A stretch of 64,000 nt of DNA, taken from positions 62,001 to 126,000 of the forward strand of contig NZ_WIDL01000008.1 in assembly GCF_009496535.1 (NCBI RefSeq). The letters run 5' to 3'. The DNA is from Stenotrophomonas sp. MYb238. Lineage in GTDB: Bacteria; Pseudomonadota; Gammaproteobacteria; Xanthomonadales; Xanthomonadaceae. The position numbers and the translations under genes were made by a program. The notes below the pieces were generated by a model, which had not been told where the DNA came from, made no database searches, and was given only the letters and a program-made list of their open reading frames with translations. Below are positions 19,606-28,636 of the stretch, in pieces; the stretch's first letter is position 1; each line of letters begins with the position of its first letter.

Positions 19606-20460
19606 ATGAAACGCACCACCCTGCTCGCCGCGCTGATCGCCGCCGCGCTCCCGTTCTCCGCCCTGGCCCACAAGCAGTGGCTGCTGCCCTCGTCCACCGT
19701 GGTCGCCGGCAACGACGTGTGGGTCACGGTCGATGCGGCGGTGTCCAACCAGCTGTACTACCCCGACCACGTCGCCATGCGCCTGGACAACGTCACCATC
19801 GCCACGCCCGACGGCAGCGTGCTGCAGCCGCAGAACCCGGCCACCGGCAAGTACCGCAGCGTGTTCGACGTGCAGCTGGCGCAGGAAGGCACCTACCGCA
19901 TCGCCAACCTCAACAGCGGCCTGTCGGCGCGCTGGGACACCCCCGAAAGCCTGGCCGCGGCCAAGGACAAGCCGGCGGCCGGCGGCATGGGCGGCCCCCG
20001 CGGCGGCTTCCTGCGCAACGCCACGCCCGAAGACCTGGCCACCAAGATCCCGAAGAACGCGAAGAACCTGGTGGTCACCGAGGGCATCGGCCGGGTGGAG
20101 ACCTTCGTCACCAAGGGCAAGCCCAGCGCCATCGCCGCCGTCGGCAAGGGCCTGGAACTGGTGCCGGTCACCCATCCCAACGACCTGTTCGCCGGCGAGG
20201 AGGCCACCTTCAAGCTGGTGGTGGACGGCAAGCCCGCCGCCGGCCTGGAAGTGGAGATCGTGCGCGGCGCCACCCGTTACCGCAACGCGCAGGACGAGAT
20301 CAAGGTGACCACCGGCGCCGACGGCAGCTTCAAGGTGACCTGGCCGGAAGCGGGCATGTACTGGCTGGACGCCTCGACCACCGACGAGCGGACCAGCGTC
20401 CCGCAGGCCAAGCAGCGCCGGCTGAGCTACGTGGCCACGCTGGAAGTGCTGCCGCAGTAA
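19606..20460 (+). CDS. DUF4198 periplasmic protein
   Basis: 284 residues. Signal peptide ending ALAHKQW; the mature N terminus HKQWLLPSSTVVAGNDVW is the family hallmark (an N-terminal His is a possible metal ligand). Two beta domains follow, the second with VEIVRGATRYRNAQDEIKVTTGADGSFKVTWPEAGMYWLDAS, resembling the NikM/CbiM-associated metal-binding Ig-like fold. A Gly-rich insert (GGMGGPRGG) is visible near residue 128. Preceded by AAGGAGAG. Probably a periplasmic metal-chelate-handling factor. Confidence 0.9.
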   Translation: MKRTTLLAALIAAALPFSALAHKQWLLPSSTVVAGNDVWVTVDAAVSNQLYYPDHVAMRLDNVTIATPDGSVLQPQNPATGKYRSVFDVQLAQEGTYRIANLNSGLSARWDTPESLAAAKDKPAAGGMGGPRGGFLRNATPEDLATKIPKNAKNLVVTEGIGRVETFVTKGKPSAIAAVGKGLELVPVTHPNDLFAGEEATFKLVVDGKPAAGLEVEIVRGATRYRNAQDEIKVTTGADGSFKVTWPEAGMYWLDASTTDERTSVPQAKQRRLSYVATLEVLPQ

Positions 20461-20619
20461 GGCAGGAACGAGGGAGGAACCAGGTACCGGCAGGGCAACG
20501 GCCGTTTTCCCATCCTCATGGGAACGGCGCCGTCCGCCGTACCTCGTTCCTCCCACTCCCGTCGCCAACGGTCGCCGCCTTCCCTGTTTCCCGGTTCCTC
20601 GCCACCAGTTCCCCGCTCC

Positions 20620-21591
20620 ATGCCTCCCACCGACATCGCCGCCCTCGGCGGCCACACCATGGGCACCACCTGGAGCGTGAAGCTGGTGGCGCCGCGCGAC
20701 CGCGACCTGCATGCGCTGCATGCCGGCATCCAGGCGCAGCTGGACCGCGTGGTCGCGCAGATGAGCACCTGGGAGCCGGACTCGGACATCAGCCGCTACA
20801 ACCGCGCCGTCGCCGGCAGCTGGCAGCCGCTGCCGGACGATTTCTGGCGCGTGCTGCAGGCCGCGCGGACGGTGGCCGAACGCAGCGAAGGCGCCTTCGA
20901 CCCCACCATCGGCCCGCTGGTGGCGCTGTGGGGATTCGGTGCCGACGCCCAGCGCCAGCGCCGGCCCGACGCCGCGCGGATCGCCGAGGTCGCCGCCCGC
21001 TGCGGCTGGCAGCGGCTGCGGCTGGACGCGCAGGCGCAGGCAGCGCTGCAGCCTGGCGGCCTGCAGCTGGACCTGTCGGCGATCGCCAAGGGCTACGGCG
21101 TCGACCTGGTCGGGCGATGGCTGCGTGAGCAGGGCATCGATGCCGCGCTGGTCGAGGTCGGCGGCGAACTGCATGGCCGCGGCCGCAAGCCGGACGGGCA
21201 GCCCTGGCGCGTGCTGGTCGAATCGGCGCCGGAGGAAGACGCCGGCGCCGACCATCCGCCGCGCGTGCTGGCGCTCGACGACCTGGCGGTGGCCACCTCC
21301 GGCGACCGCTGGCACCGCTACGAACACGACGGCGTGAGCTACAGCCACACCCTGGACCCGCGCCGGCAGGCGCCGGTGGCGGCTGCGGCCGCCGCGGTCA
21401 CGGTGATCCACCGCGAGGCGATGCTGGCCGACGCCTGGGCCACCGCGTTGACGGCGATGGGCGCGGACGAAGGCCTGGCCTTTGCCGGGAAGCACGGACT
21501 GGCCGCGCGTTTCGTCCAGCGCGGCGCCGACGGCCCGGTGGAAACCCTGTCGCAGGGCTTCGCGCAGCATCTGCAGGCCGGCAACGCATGA
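20620..21591 (+). CDS. apbE: FAD:protein FMN transferase ApbE
   Basis: 323 residues. ApbE covalently attaches FMN to Thr/Ser of target proteins. Motifs: GGHTMGTTWSVKL at the start, the middle GAFDPTIGPLVALWGFG, DLSAIAKGYGVDLV (FAD/Mg site) and the C-terminal SYSHTLDPRRQAPVA plus AMLADAWATALTAMG. There is no signal peptide or lipobox at the chosen ATG, so export is unclear. The product may flavinylate a component of this module. It is coupled to the next gene by an ATGA overlap. Confidence 0.92.
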   Translation: MPPTDIAALGGHTMGTTWSVKLVAPRDRDLHALHAGIQAQLDRVVAQMSTWEPDSDISRYNRAVAGSWQPLPDDFWRVLQAARTVAERSEGAFDPTIGPLVALWGFGADAQRQRRPDAARIAEVAARCGWQRLRLDAQAQAALQPGGLQLDLSAIAKGYGVDLVGRWLREQGIDAALVEVGGELHGRGRKPDGQPWRVLVESAPEEDAGADHPPRVLALDDLAVATSGDRWHRYEHDGVSYSHTLDPRRQAPVAAAAAAVTVIHREAMLADAWATALTAMGADEGLAFAGKHGLAARFVQRGADGPVETLSQGFAQHLQAGNA

Positions 21592-23195
21592 ACCGTTTCC
21601 GTTTCCCGCGCGCCATCGCCGGCAACCTCGCCGTCGGCCTCCTGCTGCTGGCCGGCGCCGGCCTGCTGCTGCGCCTGCACCTGGGCGAGGACTGGTGGCT
21701 GGCCGCACCGCTGCCGCCGCGGCGCTGGTTCGCGCTGGCCGCCCTGCTCGCCTACACCGCCTGGTGCGCGGCGCTGTGGTGGCGGTCGCGCCCGCGCGGG
21801 GACGACTCCGGCGACAGCGGCGTCCCGCCGCTGCTGGTGGCCTGGGCCAGCCAGACCGGTTTCGCGCAGCAGCTGGCCGAGCGCACCGCGCAGGGCCTGC
21901 GCGACGGCGGCCGCAGGGTGCGCGTGCGCGCGCTCGACCAGGTCGACGCGACGCTGCTGGCCGGCACGCGCGAGGCGCTGTTCGTCGCCAGCACCACCGG
22001 CGAAGGCGACCCGCCGGACCATGCGCTGGCCTTCCTCGGCCAGGTGATGCGACAGCCGCTCGCGCTGCCTGAGCTGCGCTACGCGGTGCTGGCGCTGGGC
22101 GACCGCAGCTACGGCCACTACTGCGCGTTCGGCCACCAGCTGGACGACTGGCTGCGCCGGCATGGCGCGCAGCCGCTGTTCGACACCGTGGACGTGGACA
22201 ACGCCGATCCCGCCGCCCTGCGCCACTGGCAACAACTGCTCGGCCAGCTCGGCGACGGCAGCGTGCAGGCCGACTGGAGCGCGCCTGACTACCAGCCGTG
22301 GGTGCTGCGCCGGCGCAGGCAACTCAATCCGGGCAGCGTCGGCGGACCGGTGTTCCACCTGCGCCTGCAACCAGCCGATGGCGACCTGCCCGCCTGGCAG
22401 GCCGGCGACATCGCCGAGATCGGCCCGCGCCATGCCGCCGCCACGGTCGAGCGCTGGATGCAGGTCCATGGCTTGGACAGGCAGGCGACGCTGGCCGATG
22501 GCCGCGCGCTGTGCGACGTGCTGGCCGCATCGAAGCTGCCCGACGCCATCGATTCCGCCGATGCCGATGCCGTGGCCTCGACGCTGCAGGCCCTGCCGCA
22601 CCGCGAATACTCCATCGCCTCGCTGCCGTCGGAGGGCAGCCTGCAGCTGCTGCTGCGCCGGCAGGCGCATCCGGACGGAACCCCGGGCCTGGCCAGCGGC
22701 TGGCTGTGCGACCACGCCGCCATCGGCGAGCGCATCGACCTGCGCCTGCGCGCGAACGCCAACTTCCACCCGCCGGCGGACGACGCGCCGCTGGTGCTGG
22801 TCGGCAACGGCACCGGCATCGCCGGCCTGCGCGCGCACCTGCGCGCGCGCATCGACGCTGGCGCGCGGCGCAACTGGCTGCTGTTCGGCGAACGCAACCG
22901 GGCCCACGACTTCCACTTCGGCGAGGAACTGGAGCAGTGGTGGCGCGAGGGCTGGATCGAACACCTGGACACCGTGTTCAGCCGCGATGGCGGACCCCAC
23001 CGCTATGTGCAGGACGCACTGGCCGCGCAGGCCGGGCGGCTGCGGCAGTGGGTCGACGATGGCGCCACCCTGCTGGTCTGCGGCAGCCTGCAGGGCATGG
23101 CGCCGGCGGTGGACGCGGTGATCGCCCGGGCCTTGGGCGACGAACGCAAGGACCAGCTGGTCATGCAGCGGCGCTACCGGCGCGACGTGTACTGA
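21588..23195 (+). CDS. Membrane-bound flavodoxin/FNR reductase (sulfite reductase flavoprotein-like)
   Basis: 535 residues. Two N-terminal TM helices (about residues 10-30 and 45-64), a flavodoxin domain (LLVAWASQTGFAQQLAERTAQGL ... STTGEGDPPDHALAF ... ALGDRSYGHYCAFG), then an FAD/NADPH domain of the CysJ type (HREYSIASLPSEG for FAD; LVLVGNGTGIAGLRAHLRAR for NADPH; LLVCGSLQGMAPAVDAVI) and a C-terminal RRYRRDVY. The soluble domains face the cytoplasm, so it can pass NADPH electrons to the PepSY-TM protein in the membrane. Predicted role: reduction of ferric siderophore in or across the inner membrane. Confidence 0.9.
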   Translation: MNRFRFPRAIAGNLAVGLLLLAGAGLLLRLHLGEDWWLAAPLPPRRWFALAALLAYTAWCAALWWRSRPRGDDSGDSGVPPLLVAWASQTGFAQQLAERTAQGLRDGGRRVRVRALDQVDATLLAGTREALFVASTTGEGDPPDHALAFLGQVMRQPLALPELRYAVLALGDRSYGHYCAFGHQLDDWLRRHGAQPLFDTVDVDNADPAALRHWQQLLGQLGDGSVQADWSAPDYQPWVLRRRRQLNPGSVGGPVFHLRLQPADGDLPAWQAGDIAEIGPRHAAATVERWMQVHGLDRQATLADGRALCDVLAASKLPDAIDSADADAVASTLQALPHREYSIASLPSEGSLQLLLRRQAHPDGTPGLASGWLCDHAAIGERIDLRLRANANFHPPADDAPLVLVGNGTGIAGLRAHLRARIDAGARRNWLLFGERNRAHDFHFGEELEQWWREGWIEHLDTVFSRDGGPHRYVQDALAAQAGRLRQWVDDGATLLVCGSLQGMAPAVDAVIARALGDERKDQLVMQRRYRRDVY

Positions 23196-23211
23196 CCGCG
23201 GGGAACGGGCG

Positions 23212-23651
23212 GCGGCGCGTGCGAAGCCGACGCGTTCGCGGTGCCGGGCAGACGTCCCGCGAGATCTGGCTGGTATAGCGCTGGCGGCCATCGTTCCGCT
23301 CCATGGGGTTGCGGCAATTCACTGCCTGACCAGCGCCACCTGTCGGATCGCCGGTTCTCCTGCATCGCGTAAATCGAGCAGGGGACGGTCCGGCTCCGGG
23401 CCGGTGATAGGACCGGCCGGATCGACGGCGGCCGGTGCGTGCAAAACCGACACATTCGCGGCGCCAAGCAGACGCCCGGCGGGATCTGGCGGGTACAGCG
23501 CTGGCGGGCCATCGTTCCGCTCCATGGGGTTGCGCAATGCATTGCCTGTCCAACGCCACCGGTCGGATCGCCGGTTCTCCTGCATCGCGGAATTCGAGCA
23601 GGGAACGCTCCGGTCCCGGGCCGGCGATCGGACCGTCTGGATCGACGGCAG
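23212..23651. repeat. Two direct copies of an approximately 220-bp repeat
   Basis: Copy 1 (about 23212-23431) and copy 2 (about 23432-23651) align with a period of 220-221 bp: ATCGTTCCGCTCCATGGGG, GGATCGCCGGTTCTCCTGC and TCCGGNNCCGGGCCGG recur at equal distances. Substitutions are scattered and one single-base indel is visible. The remaining 700-bp gap (23196-23902) between the reductase gene and hutD shows no credible gene; open frames on the minus strand merely translate the repeat. No transposase is linked. Confidence 0.85.
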
Positions 23652-23902
23652 CCTTCGCCGGCAGGCACATCACGCCGGACCTGCACTGCCGCTGCACGGC
23701 CAAGTGCCCGGACATGCGGAAACGGGGGCGCGTTCCACCGGACCGCTCCGCTGATCGAGGATCGACCGCCAGCGGCGCGCAGTGCATGTACCGCCGGCGC
23801 CAGCAGGTGACCCGGCGCGCCGATGACCGCATCGACGTCCGACTTCGCGGCCCTGCCCTCGCTCCTGGCCGCGTCGCGCGCCTGCCCCGTACCGGCGATG
23901 CG

Positions 23903-24496
23903 TCAACCGGCGGCCGGCGTGACCCGTATCGCGAGCAACTCGCCACCTCCGCGCAGCGCATGGCGGCGGCGTTCGCCGGCGCCCAGCCAGGCGGTGTCGC
24001 CGGCCTGCAGCGGCGGCAGCGCCGCGTCCTCGAAGGCCGCCTGCCCGGCCAGCAGATGGATCGCCCACGCCGCCTGCGGCTCGGTGAAGAACAGCATGTT
24101 GCCGACCAGCGGCCGGTGCAGCAGTTCGGCGTGCAGGTCCGCGCGCCGCCACATCAGGTTGAAATCGCGGGTGACGCCATCGACCAGCTCGCCGGTCAAC
24201 GCGTCCTCGCCGGCGAAGCGCAGCCGCTGGTGGGGCGGCAGCAGGGTCTGGCAGCGGCCATCGGCGAAGCGCAGGCGCAGGCCCTCGCCCTCCAGCAGCA
24301 CCAGCTCGCGCTCGACGCCGGGAAACGCGGAGAACGCCGCATCCTGTTCGATCTCGGCGATGGACAGGCGCAGCTGCCAGTCGCCCTGCTCGGGCAGGCG
24401 CAGGATCTCGCGGGTCCAGCCCAGGCCGTTGCGCCACCGTTCGCGGTGGTAGCCGGCGGCCGGGATGACGCGGGACGGAGAGGTCAGGATTTCCAT
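23903..24496 (-). CDS. HutD/Ves family protein
   Basis: 197 residues, an RmlC-like cupin of the HutD/Ves family: VIPAAGYHRERWRNGLGWTREIL at the start (family motif W-x-N-G-x-G-x-T-x-E-I), LSIAEIEQDAAFSAFPGVERELVLLEGEGLRL, and DFNLMWRR near residue 110. HutD is found with histidine-utilisation genes elsewhere and Ves is cold-induced in E. coli; no hut genes are nearby. Start at 24496 chosen since the upstream codons fall inside a REP element. Confidence 0.9.
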   Translation of the reverse strand: MEILTSPSRVIPAAGYHRERWRNGLGWTREILRLPEQGDWQLRLSIAEIEQDAAFSAFPGVERELVLLEGEGLRLRFADGRCQTLLPPHQRLRFAGEDALTGELVDGVTRDFNLMWRRADLHAELLHRPLVGNMLFFTEPQAAWAIHLLAGQAAFEDAALPPLQAGDTAWLGAGERRRHALRGGGELLAIRVTPAAG

Positions 24497-24521
24497 CGCG
24501 GCATGATGCCATCGCCGCCCC

Positions 24522-24590
24522 GTAGGAGCGCACCTTGGTGCGCGATGGGACTTACCGGGAAAGCCATCGCGCACCAAGGTGCGCTCCTAC
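24522..24590. repeat. REP pair, GCGCACCTTGGTGCGC type
   Basis: Inverted copies of GTAGGAGCGCACCTTGGTGCGCGA with spacer TGGGACTTACCGGGAAAGCC. Same frame as the REP at 10399 but a different stem, with both arms changed in step. It sits between two minus-strand genes. Confidence 0.95.
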
Positions 24591-24601
24591 GGGGATGGCG
24601 G

Positions 24602-26434
24602 TTACTTCGGCATCGCCAGGTTTTCGGCGGTCAACGGCTTGCCCGCGCGCGGCGTGGTCTCGATCAGCGCATCAGCCGGCAGCGGCGTGCCCTTGTCCAG
24701 GCGCGCCTGCACGCGGTCCAGCGCGGCATACACGTAGGGCAGCAACGGCAGGTAGCGCGCGCCGTAATCGGGCAGGCCGAGGAAACCATCGAAGTGCTGC
24801 ACGTGGCGCACCTGCCAGTAATTCACCTCGCGCCCGGCCGCCTTGGCCGCGGCCACGTACGGCGCGCTGCTGAAGGCCGGTGGGATCAGGCCATCGTCGG
24901 CGCCGTGCACCACCATCACCGGCAGGCCCTTGCGCGGCAGGCCGGCGCGGGTGGCCTGGATGCCGGCCTGCACGCGGCGGGCGTCCTCGCCCTGCCCATC
25001 CCACAGGCCGCGCAGGCATTTCAGCCCCGCGTAGGTCAGGTCGGGCAACTGCACCTTGCTGTCGAGCAGGCCGACGCCGGCGCCCGGCGGGATGCCGCCG
25101 CCATCGGCGATCCATGCCGCACGCTCGGCGGCGGTGGCCGCGCGCGGCGAGAAATCCGGGTTCTGCGCAGCGAAGCTGAAACCGCAGGGATGTTCGCCCA
25201 CGCCGTAACGGCCATAGGCCGACGCATAGGTCGCGGCGACGGCGCGCCACAGGTCGAAGCCGGTGGACAGCGCGCCGGCGCGCAGCGCGGCGTCGGTCCA
25301 GCCCTTGCCCAGCATCAGCTCGTAGGCGGTCTTGGCCTGCGCCGCGGGCGTGGCGCCATCGATGACGCCTTCGGCCGCCAGCGTGGCGCAGCGCACGGTG
25401 GCGCCGGCCTGCAGCGCGGCGGTGAGCGGCGGCTGCGGCAGGTTGGCCATGTGCAGCTGCGCGCAGGGCATCAGCAAGGCGGCCTCGGTCGAATAGTCGT
25501 ACAGCGCGCGGGCGCCGGGGCCGTCGGACAGCACGCTCGGCTCGCCGGCGACCACCGCGTCCAGCCAGTCGCCTTCCAGTTCGGCGGCGCGCAGCACCGC
25601 GCCGCCGCCGTTGGAAATGCCCACGGCGATGACGCGGGTATTGGCGAAGGTGAAGGGCGCGGCCTGCGGGAACGCCTGGTCCAGCGCCAGCAGCGCGAAC
25701 TCGGCGGCCTGCTTCACGTGGCGGCCCCAGTCCGCCTCCGGGTTGTCCTTGGAATGGGCGTGCTTGAACGCCACGCCGGAAGCGTTGACCGGCGCATCCG
25801 GCACGAAGGCCAGGTCGGCGGCTTCGCCGAGCGCGCCGACCATGCCGTTGGCGCGCACGCCCATCTGCGCGTCCAGGTCGAAATAGTCGCTGCCCGCGCC
25901 CTTGTCGGTGTAGGCCACCGCGCAGCCCTTGGGCAGGCCCCAGGCCGCGGCCACCGACACCGCGCCGTAGATGCCGCGCGAGCCGGAGGCCGGCGCCACC
26001 AGCAGGCAGCGCTTGCCGGTGTCGAAATTGTCCGGCACCTGCGCCAGCACGCGGTGCGGCTGCTTGGCGCCGGGCAGGCGCGCATAGGCCGAATATTCGC
26101 GCCCCGGCGCCGGCGCCAGGCTGCCGAACAGCTCACCGTAGCCGCCGCCGGGCGCGAGGTCGGCGATGCCGCGCCAGCTGCCCCACAGCGCACGCCGGCG
26201 CAGTTCCTCCACGGTCGGCGCGCTGGCGTCGGCGAAGGCCGGCGGCGCCAGGCTGCGCAGTCCGGCCAGGCCGAGGCCGGCGGTCAACAGGTCGTCGTCG
26301 CCGCGGTGTTCGCTGCGCAGTTCGTTGCTGAACATGGAAGACTCCACGGACTTGGAGGCGGGGCCGCTGGCGCACGAGGCCAGGCCGAGTCCGACGACGA
26401 GGCCGCAGGCGGCGCGCAGGAGGGAAGTAGTCAT
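24602..26434 (-). CDS. D-(-)-3-hydroxybutyrate oligomer hydrolase, lipoprotein
   Basis: 610 residues. Lipoprotein signal peptide with lipobox LASC (Cys21). The 3HBOH family (PF10605) cleaves 3-hydroxybutyrate oligomers from poly-3-hydroxybutyrate breakdown. Catalytic Ser274 is in VIAVGISNGGGAV; PVMVVHGADDGLIPPAFSSAPYV carries the probable Asp, and VRHVQHFDGFLGLPDYGARYLPLLPY the His region. The lipid anchor places it at the outer or inner membrane facing the periplasm, unlike some secreted or cytoplasmic members. It diverges from the 3-hydroxybutyrate dehydrogenase gene, whose substrate it would supply. Confidence 0.92.
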   Translation of the reverse strand: MTTSLLRAACGLVVGLGLASCASGPASKSVESSMFSNELRSEHRGDDDLLTAGLGLAGLRSLAPPAFADASAPTVEELRRRALWGSWRGIADLAPGGGYGELFGSLAPAPGREYSAYARLPGAKQPHRVLAQVPDNFDTGKRCLLVAPASGSRGIYGAVSVAAAWGLPKGCAVAYTDKGAGSDYFDLDAQMGVRANGMVGALGEAADLAFVPDAPVNASGVAFKHAHSKDNPEADWGRHVKQAAEFALLALDQAFPQAAPFTFANTRVIAVGISNGGGAVLRAAELEGDWLDAVVAGEPSVLSDGPGARALYDYSTEAALLMPCAQLHMANLPQPPLTAALQAGATVRCATLAAEGVIDGATPAAQAKTAYELMLGKGWTDAALRAGALSTGFDLWRAVAATYASAYGRYGVGEHPCGFSFAAQNPDFSPRAATAAERAAWIADGGGIPPGAGVGLLDSKVQLPDLTYAGLKCLRGLWDGQGEDARRVQAGIQATRAGLPRKGLPVMVVHGADDGLIPPAFSSAPYVAAAKAAGREVNYWQVRHVQHFDGFLGLPDYGARYLPLLPYVYAALDRVQARLDKGTPLPADALIETTPRAGKPLTAENLAMPK

Positions 26435-26466
26435 GCCGGCACACTAGCAGAGCGTCTCGTCCGGCC

Positions 26467-26486
26467 CATCGTACTTTCGTACCACG
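26467..26486 (+). promoter_or_regulatory. Shared operator motif in the hydrolase/dehydrogenase promoter
   Basis: CATCGTACTTTCGTACCACG matches the site at 36663-36682 at 15 of 20 positions. In both, a -10-like hexamer (here TACGTT, 26508-26513) starts exactly 41 bp after the motif's first base, and the motif would cover the -35 region. Best read as the binding site of a common regulator, possibly the NarL-type protein encoded nearby. Confidence 0.6.
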
Positions 26487-26548
26487 CGGCGCTTACGTCC
26501 AGGCTGCTACGTTCTGCAGCCTTCCCCACACTGTTTCACGGAGTTCCC

Positions 26549-27346
26549 ATGGACCGTTTCCTGCAGGGCCGCACCGCGCTGGTGACCGGCAGCACCTCGG
26601 GGATTGGGCTTGCCATCGCGCAGGCATTGGCCGCGACCGGCGCCCGCGTGGCGATCAACGGCCTGGGCACGGCCGAACAGATCAATGCCGCGCTCGCCAG
26701 CGTCGCCGCGACCGGCAGCGAATCGCGCCATTTCGGCGCCGACCTGCGCAACCCGGCCGAGATCGAGGCGATGATGGCCGCGGTGCAGGACTGGGGCGCG
26801 CTCGACGTGCTGGTCAACTGCGCCGGCATCCAGCACGCCGCGCCGCTGGCCGAGCAGCCCGCGCACAAGTGGGACGACATCATCGCCATCAACCTCAGCG
26901 CCGCCTTCCACACCATGCAGCAGGCGCTGCCCGGCATGGCCGCGCGCGGCTACGGCCGGGTGGTCAACATCGCCTCGGTGCACGGGCTGGTGGCGTCGAA
27001 GAACAAGGCGCCCTACGTGGCCAGCAAGTTCGGCATCGTCGGCCTGAGCAAGGTCGCGGCGCTGGAATATGCCGCCGCCGGCAGCCGCGACAGCGGCGGC
27101 GTCACCGTCAACTGCGTGTGCCCGGGCTGGGTGGAAACGCCGCTGATCGAGCCGCAGATCCAGGCGCACCGCAACGGCGGCAGCCGCGACGACGGCGTGC
27201 GCGCCCTGCTCGAGGAAAAGCAGCCGAGCCTGCGCATGTCGCTGCCGGAGGACATCGCCGCCATGGTGGTATGGCTGTGCCGCCGCGAGGCGCACAACCT
27301 CACCGGCGCCGCGCTGCCGATGGACGGCGCCTGGACCGCGCAGTAA
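26549..27346 (+). CDS. bdhA: D-3-hydroxybutyrate dehydrogenase
   Basis: 265 residues, a short-chain dehydrogenase converting 3-hydroxybutyrate to acetoacetate with NAD+. TGSTSGIG (14-21) binds the cofactor, NCAGIQH (90-96) is typical of BdhA, the catalytic triad is Ser143, Tyr156 and Lys160 (YVASK), and NCVCPGWVETPLIEPQI matches family members. RBS-like GGAG precedes the ATG by about 6 bp. It is transcribed divergently from the oligomer hydrolase. Confidence 0.94.
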   Translation: MDRFLQGRTALVTGSTSGIGLAIAQALAATGARVAINGLGTAEQINAALASVAATGSESRHFGADLRNPAEIEAMMAAVQDWGALDVLVNCAGIQHAAPLAEQPAHKWDDIIAINLSAAFHTMQQALPGMAARGYGRVVNIASVHGLVASKNKAPYVASKFGIVGLSKVAALEYAAAGSRDSGGVTVNCVCPGWVETPLIEPQIQAHRNGGSRDDGVRALLEEKQPSLRMSLPEDIAAMVVWLCRREAHNLTGAALPMDGAWTAQ

Positions 27347-27358
27347 ACAACCGCCCCC

Positions 27359-27474
27359 GTAGGAGCGGCTTCAGCCGCGATGGAGCATTCATGCAAATCT
27401 GTCTGCAACGGGCCAATGCCCTGCATGCGGATGGGTTGATGGGAATGCCCCATCGCGGCTGAAGCCGCTCCTAC
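27359..27474. repeat. REP pair, GCGGCTTCAGCCGC type, with long spacer
   Basis: Inverted GTAGGAGCGGCTTCAGCCGCGA copies about 70 bp apart lie between bdhA and the response regulator gene. The spacer contains no open frame of interest. Confidence 0.93.
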
Positions 27475-27534
27475 CGGGACCGCTCAGCCACGCGGCGCCC
27501 ATTTCGCGGACAATCGAGGCCTGTCCTCTCCACC

Positions 27535-28203
27535 ATGCCCATGCCCAGCCTGCTGATCGCCGACGACCATCCGCTGTTCCGCGCCGCGCTGCGCCAGGCC
27601 GCGGGCGAGGCGGTGGCCGGCCTGCAGGTGCGCGAGGCCGAATCGCTGGACGGCGTGCTGGCCGCGCTGGACGCCGCGCCCGAGACCGACCTGATCCTGC
27701 TCGACCTGCACATGCCCGGCAATCATGGACTGGCCGGGCTGGCGGCGATCCGCGCCCAGCACCCGGGCGTGGCGGTGATCGTGGTCTCGGCCAACGACGA
27801 CCCGCGCGTGGTGCGGCGCGCGCTCGACCACGGCGCCGCCGGCTACCTGCCCAAGAGTTCCGGACTGAACGAACTGCGCGAGGCGATCCGCAGCGTGATG
27901 GCCTGCGAACAGTGGCTGCCGGCCTCGCTGCGCGCGGCGGTGGCGCGCGCGCAGTCCTCCAGCCACGATAGCGAACTGGCCGCGCGCCTGGCCAGCCTGT
28001 CGCCGCAGCAGTTCCGGGTGCTGGCGCTGGTCGCCGAAGGCCTGCTCAACAAGCAGATCGCCGACCGCCTGGACGTGCAGGAACGCACGGTCAAGGCGCA
28101 CCTGTCGGCGATCTTCGAACGGCTGGGCGTGCGCAACCGCACCCAGGCCAGCGTGGTGCTGCGCGAACTGGAACTGAGCGACCCGGCCAAGCAGGCCGTG
28201 TAG
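27535..28203 (+). CDS. NarL/FixJ-type response regulator, CrbR-like
   Basis: 222 residues. Receiver domain with acidic pocket DD10-11, phosphoacceptor Asp57 (LILLDLHMPG) and Lys107 (GYLPKSS); LuxR-type helix-turn-helix from about residue 150 (LSPQQFRVLALVAEGLLNKQIADRLDVQERTVKAHLSAIFERLGV). No kinase is adjacent on the same strand; the SSS-PAS hybrid kinase 2.2 kb away (30363-33728) is the likely partner, as in CrbS/CrbR (MxtR/ErdR), which controls acetate and short-chain acid genes in Vibrio and Pseudomonas. Downstream of bdhA, it is a candidate regulator of the 3-hydroxybutyrate genes (inference). A second in-frame ATG lies two codons in. Confidence 0.88.
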   Translation: MPMPSLLIADDHPLFRAALRQAAGEAVAGLQVREAESLDGVLAALDAAPETDLILLDLHMPGNHGLAGLAAIRAQHPGVAVIVVSANDDPRVVRRALDHGAAGYLPKSSGLNELREAIRSVMACEQWLPASLRAAVARAQSSSHDSELAARLASLSPQQFRVLALVAEGLLNKQIADRLDVQERTVKAHLSAIFERLGVRNRTQASVVLRELELSDPAKQAV

Positions 28204-28213
28204 GAAACGCGGA

Positions 28214-28636
28214 TCAGCGCCCGCGCAGCAGGCGGTGCAGCACCATGCCCGCCAGCATCGCCGGCACGAACCACAGCACTTCCGGCGACAGCACGCCCAG
28301 GCCCACCAGCGCCGGTCCCGGGCAATAGCCCGCCAGCCCCCAGCCGATGCCGAACACGCCCGCGCCGACCAGCAGGCGGGCGTCGACGCTGCGCAGCTGC
28401 GATACCTGGAACCGTTCGGCCAACAGCGGCGCCGGGCACCGCAGCACGAAGCGGAACAGCAGCATCGTGGTGCCTACCGCGCCGCCCAGCACGAACAGCA
28501 GCGTCGGATCGAACGCGCCGGCCACGTCCAGGAAACCGAGGATGCGCAGCGGGTCGGTCATGCCCGACACCGCCAGCCCCAGGCCGAACAACGCACCGGC
28601 CAGCAACGCCGCCAACAAGGTCCTGATGCCGCTCAT
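28214..28636 (-). CDS. YeeE/YedE family half-transporter, second subunit
   Basis: 140 residues, four predicted TM helices, with the family motifs [25 protein letters not shown] and [19 protein letters not shown], where the cysteine in GYCPGP is the conserved sulfur-handling residue. Short YeeE/YedE proteins occur in pairs and are thought to transport sulfur species such as thiosulfate or sulfite equivalents. Overlaps the preceding gene by 4 bp (ATGA). Last gene of the BigR-type operon. Confidence 0.92.
   Translation of the reverse strand: MSGIRTLLAALLAGALFGLGLAVSGMTDPLRILGFLDVAGAFDPTLLFVLGGAVGTTMLLFRFVLRCPAPLLAERFQVSQLRSVDARLLVGAGVFGIGWGLAGYCPGPALVGLGVLSPEVLWFVPAMLAGMVLHRLLRGR

Noticed and set aside
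23174-23686. Minus-strand hypothetical frame with two similar halves
   Set aside because: It only translates the 220-bp direct repeat; composition and lack of motifs argue against a protein.
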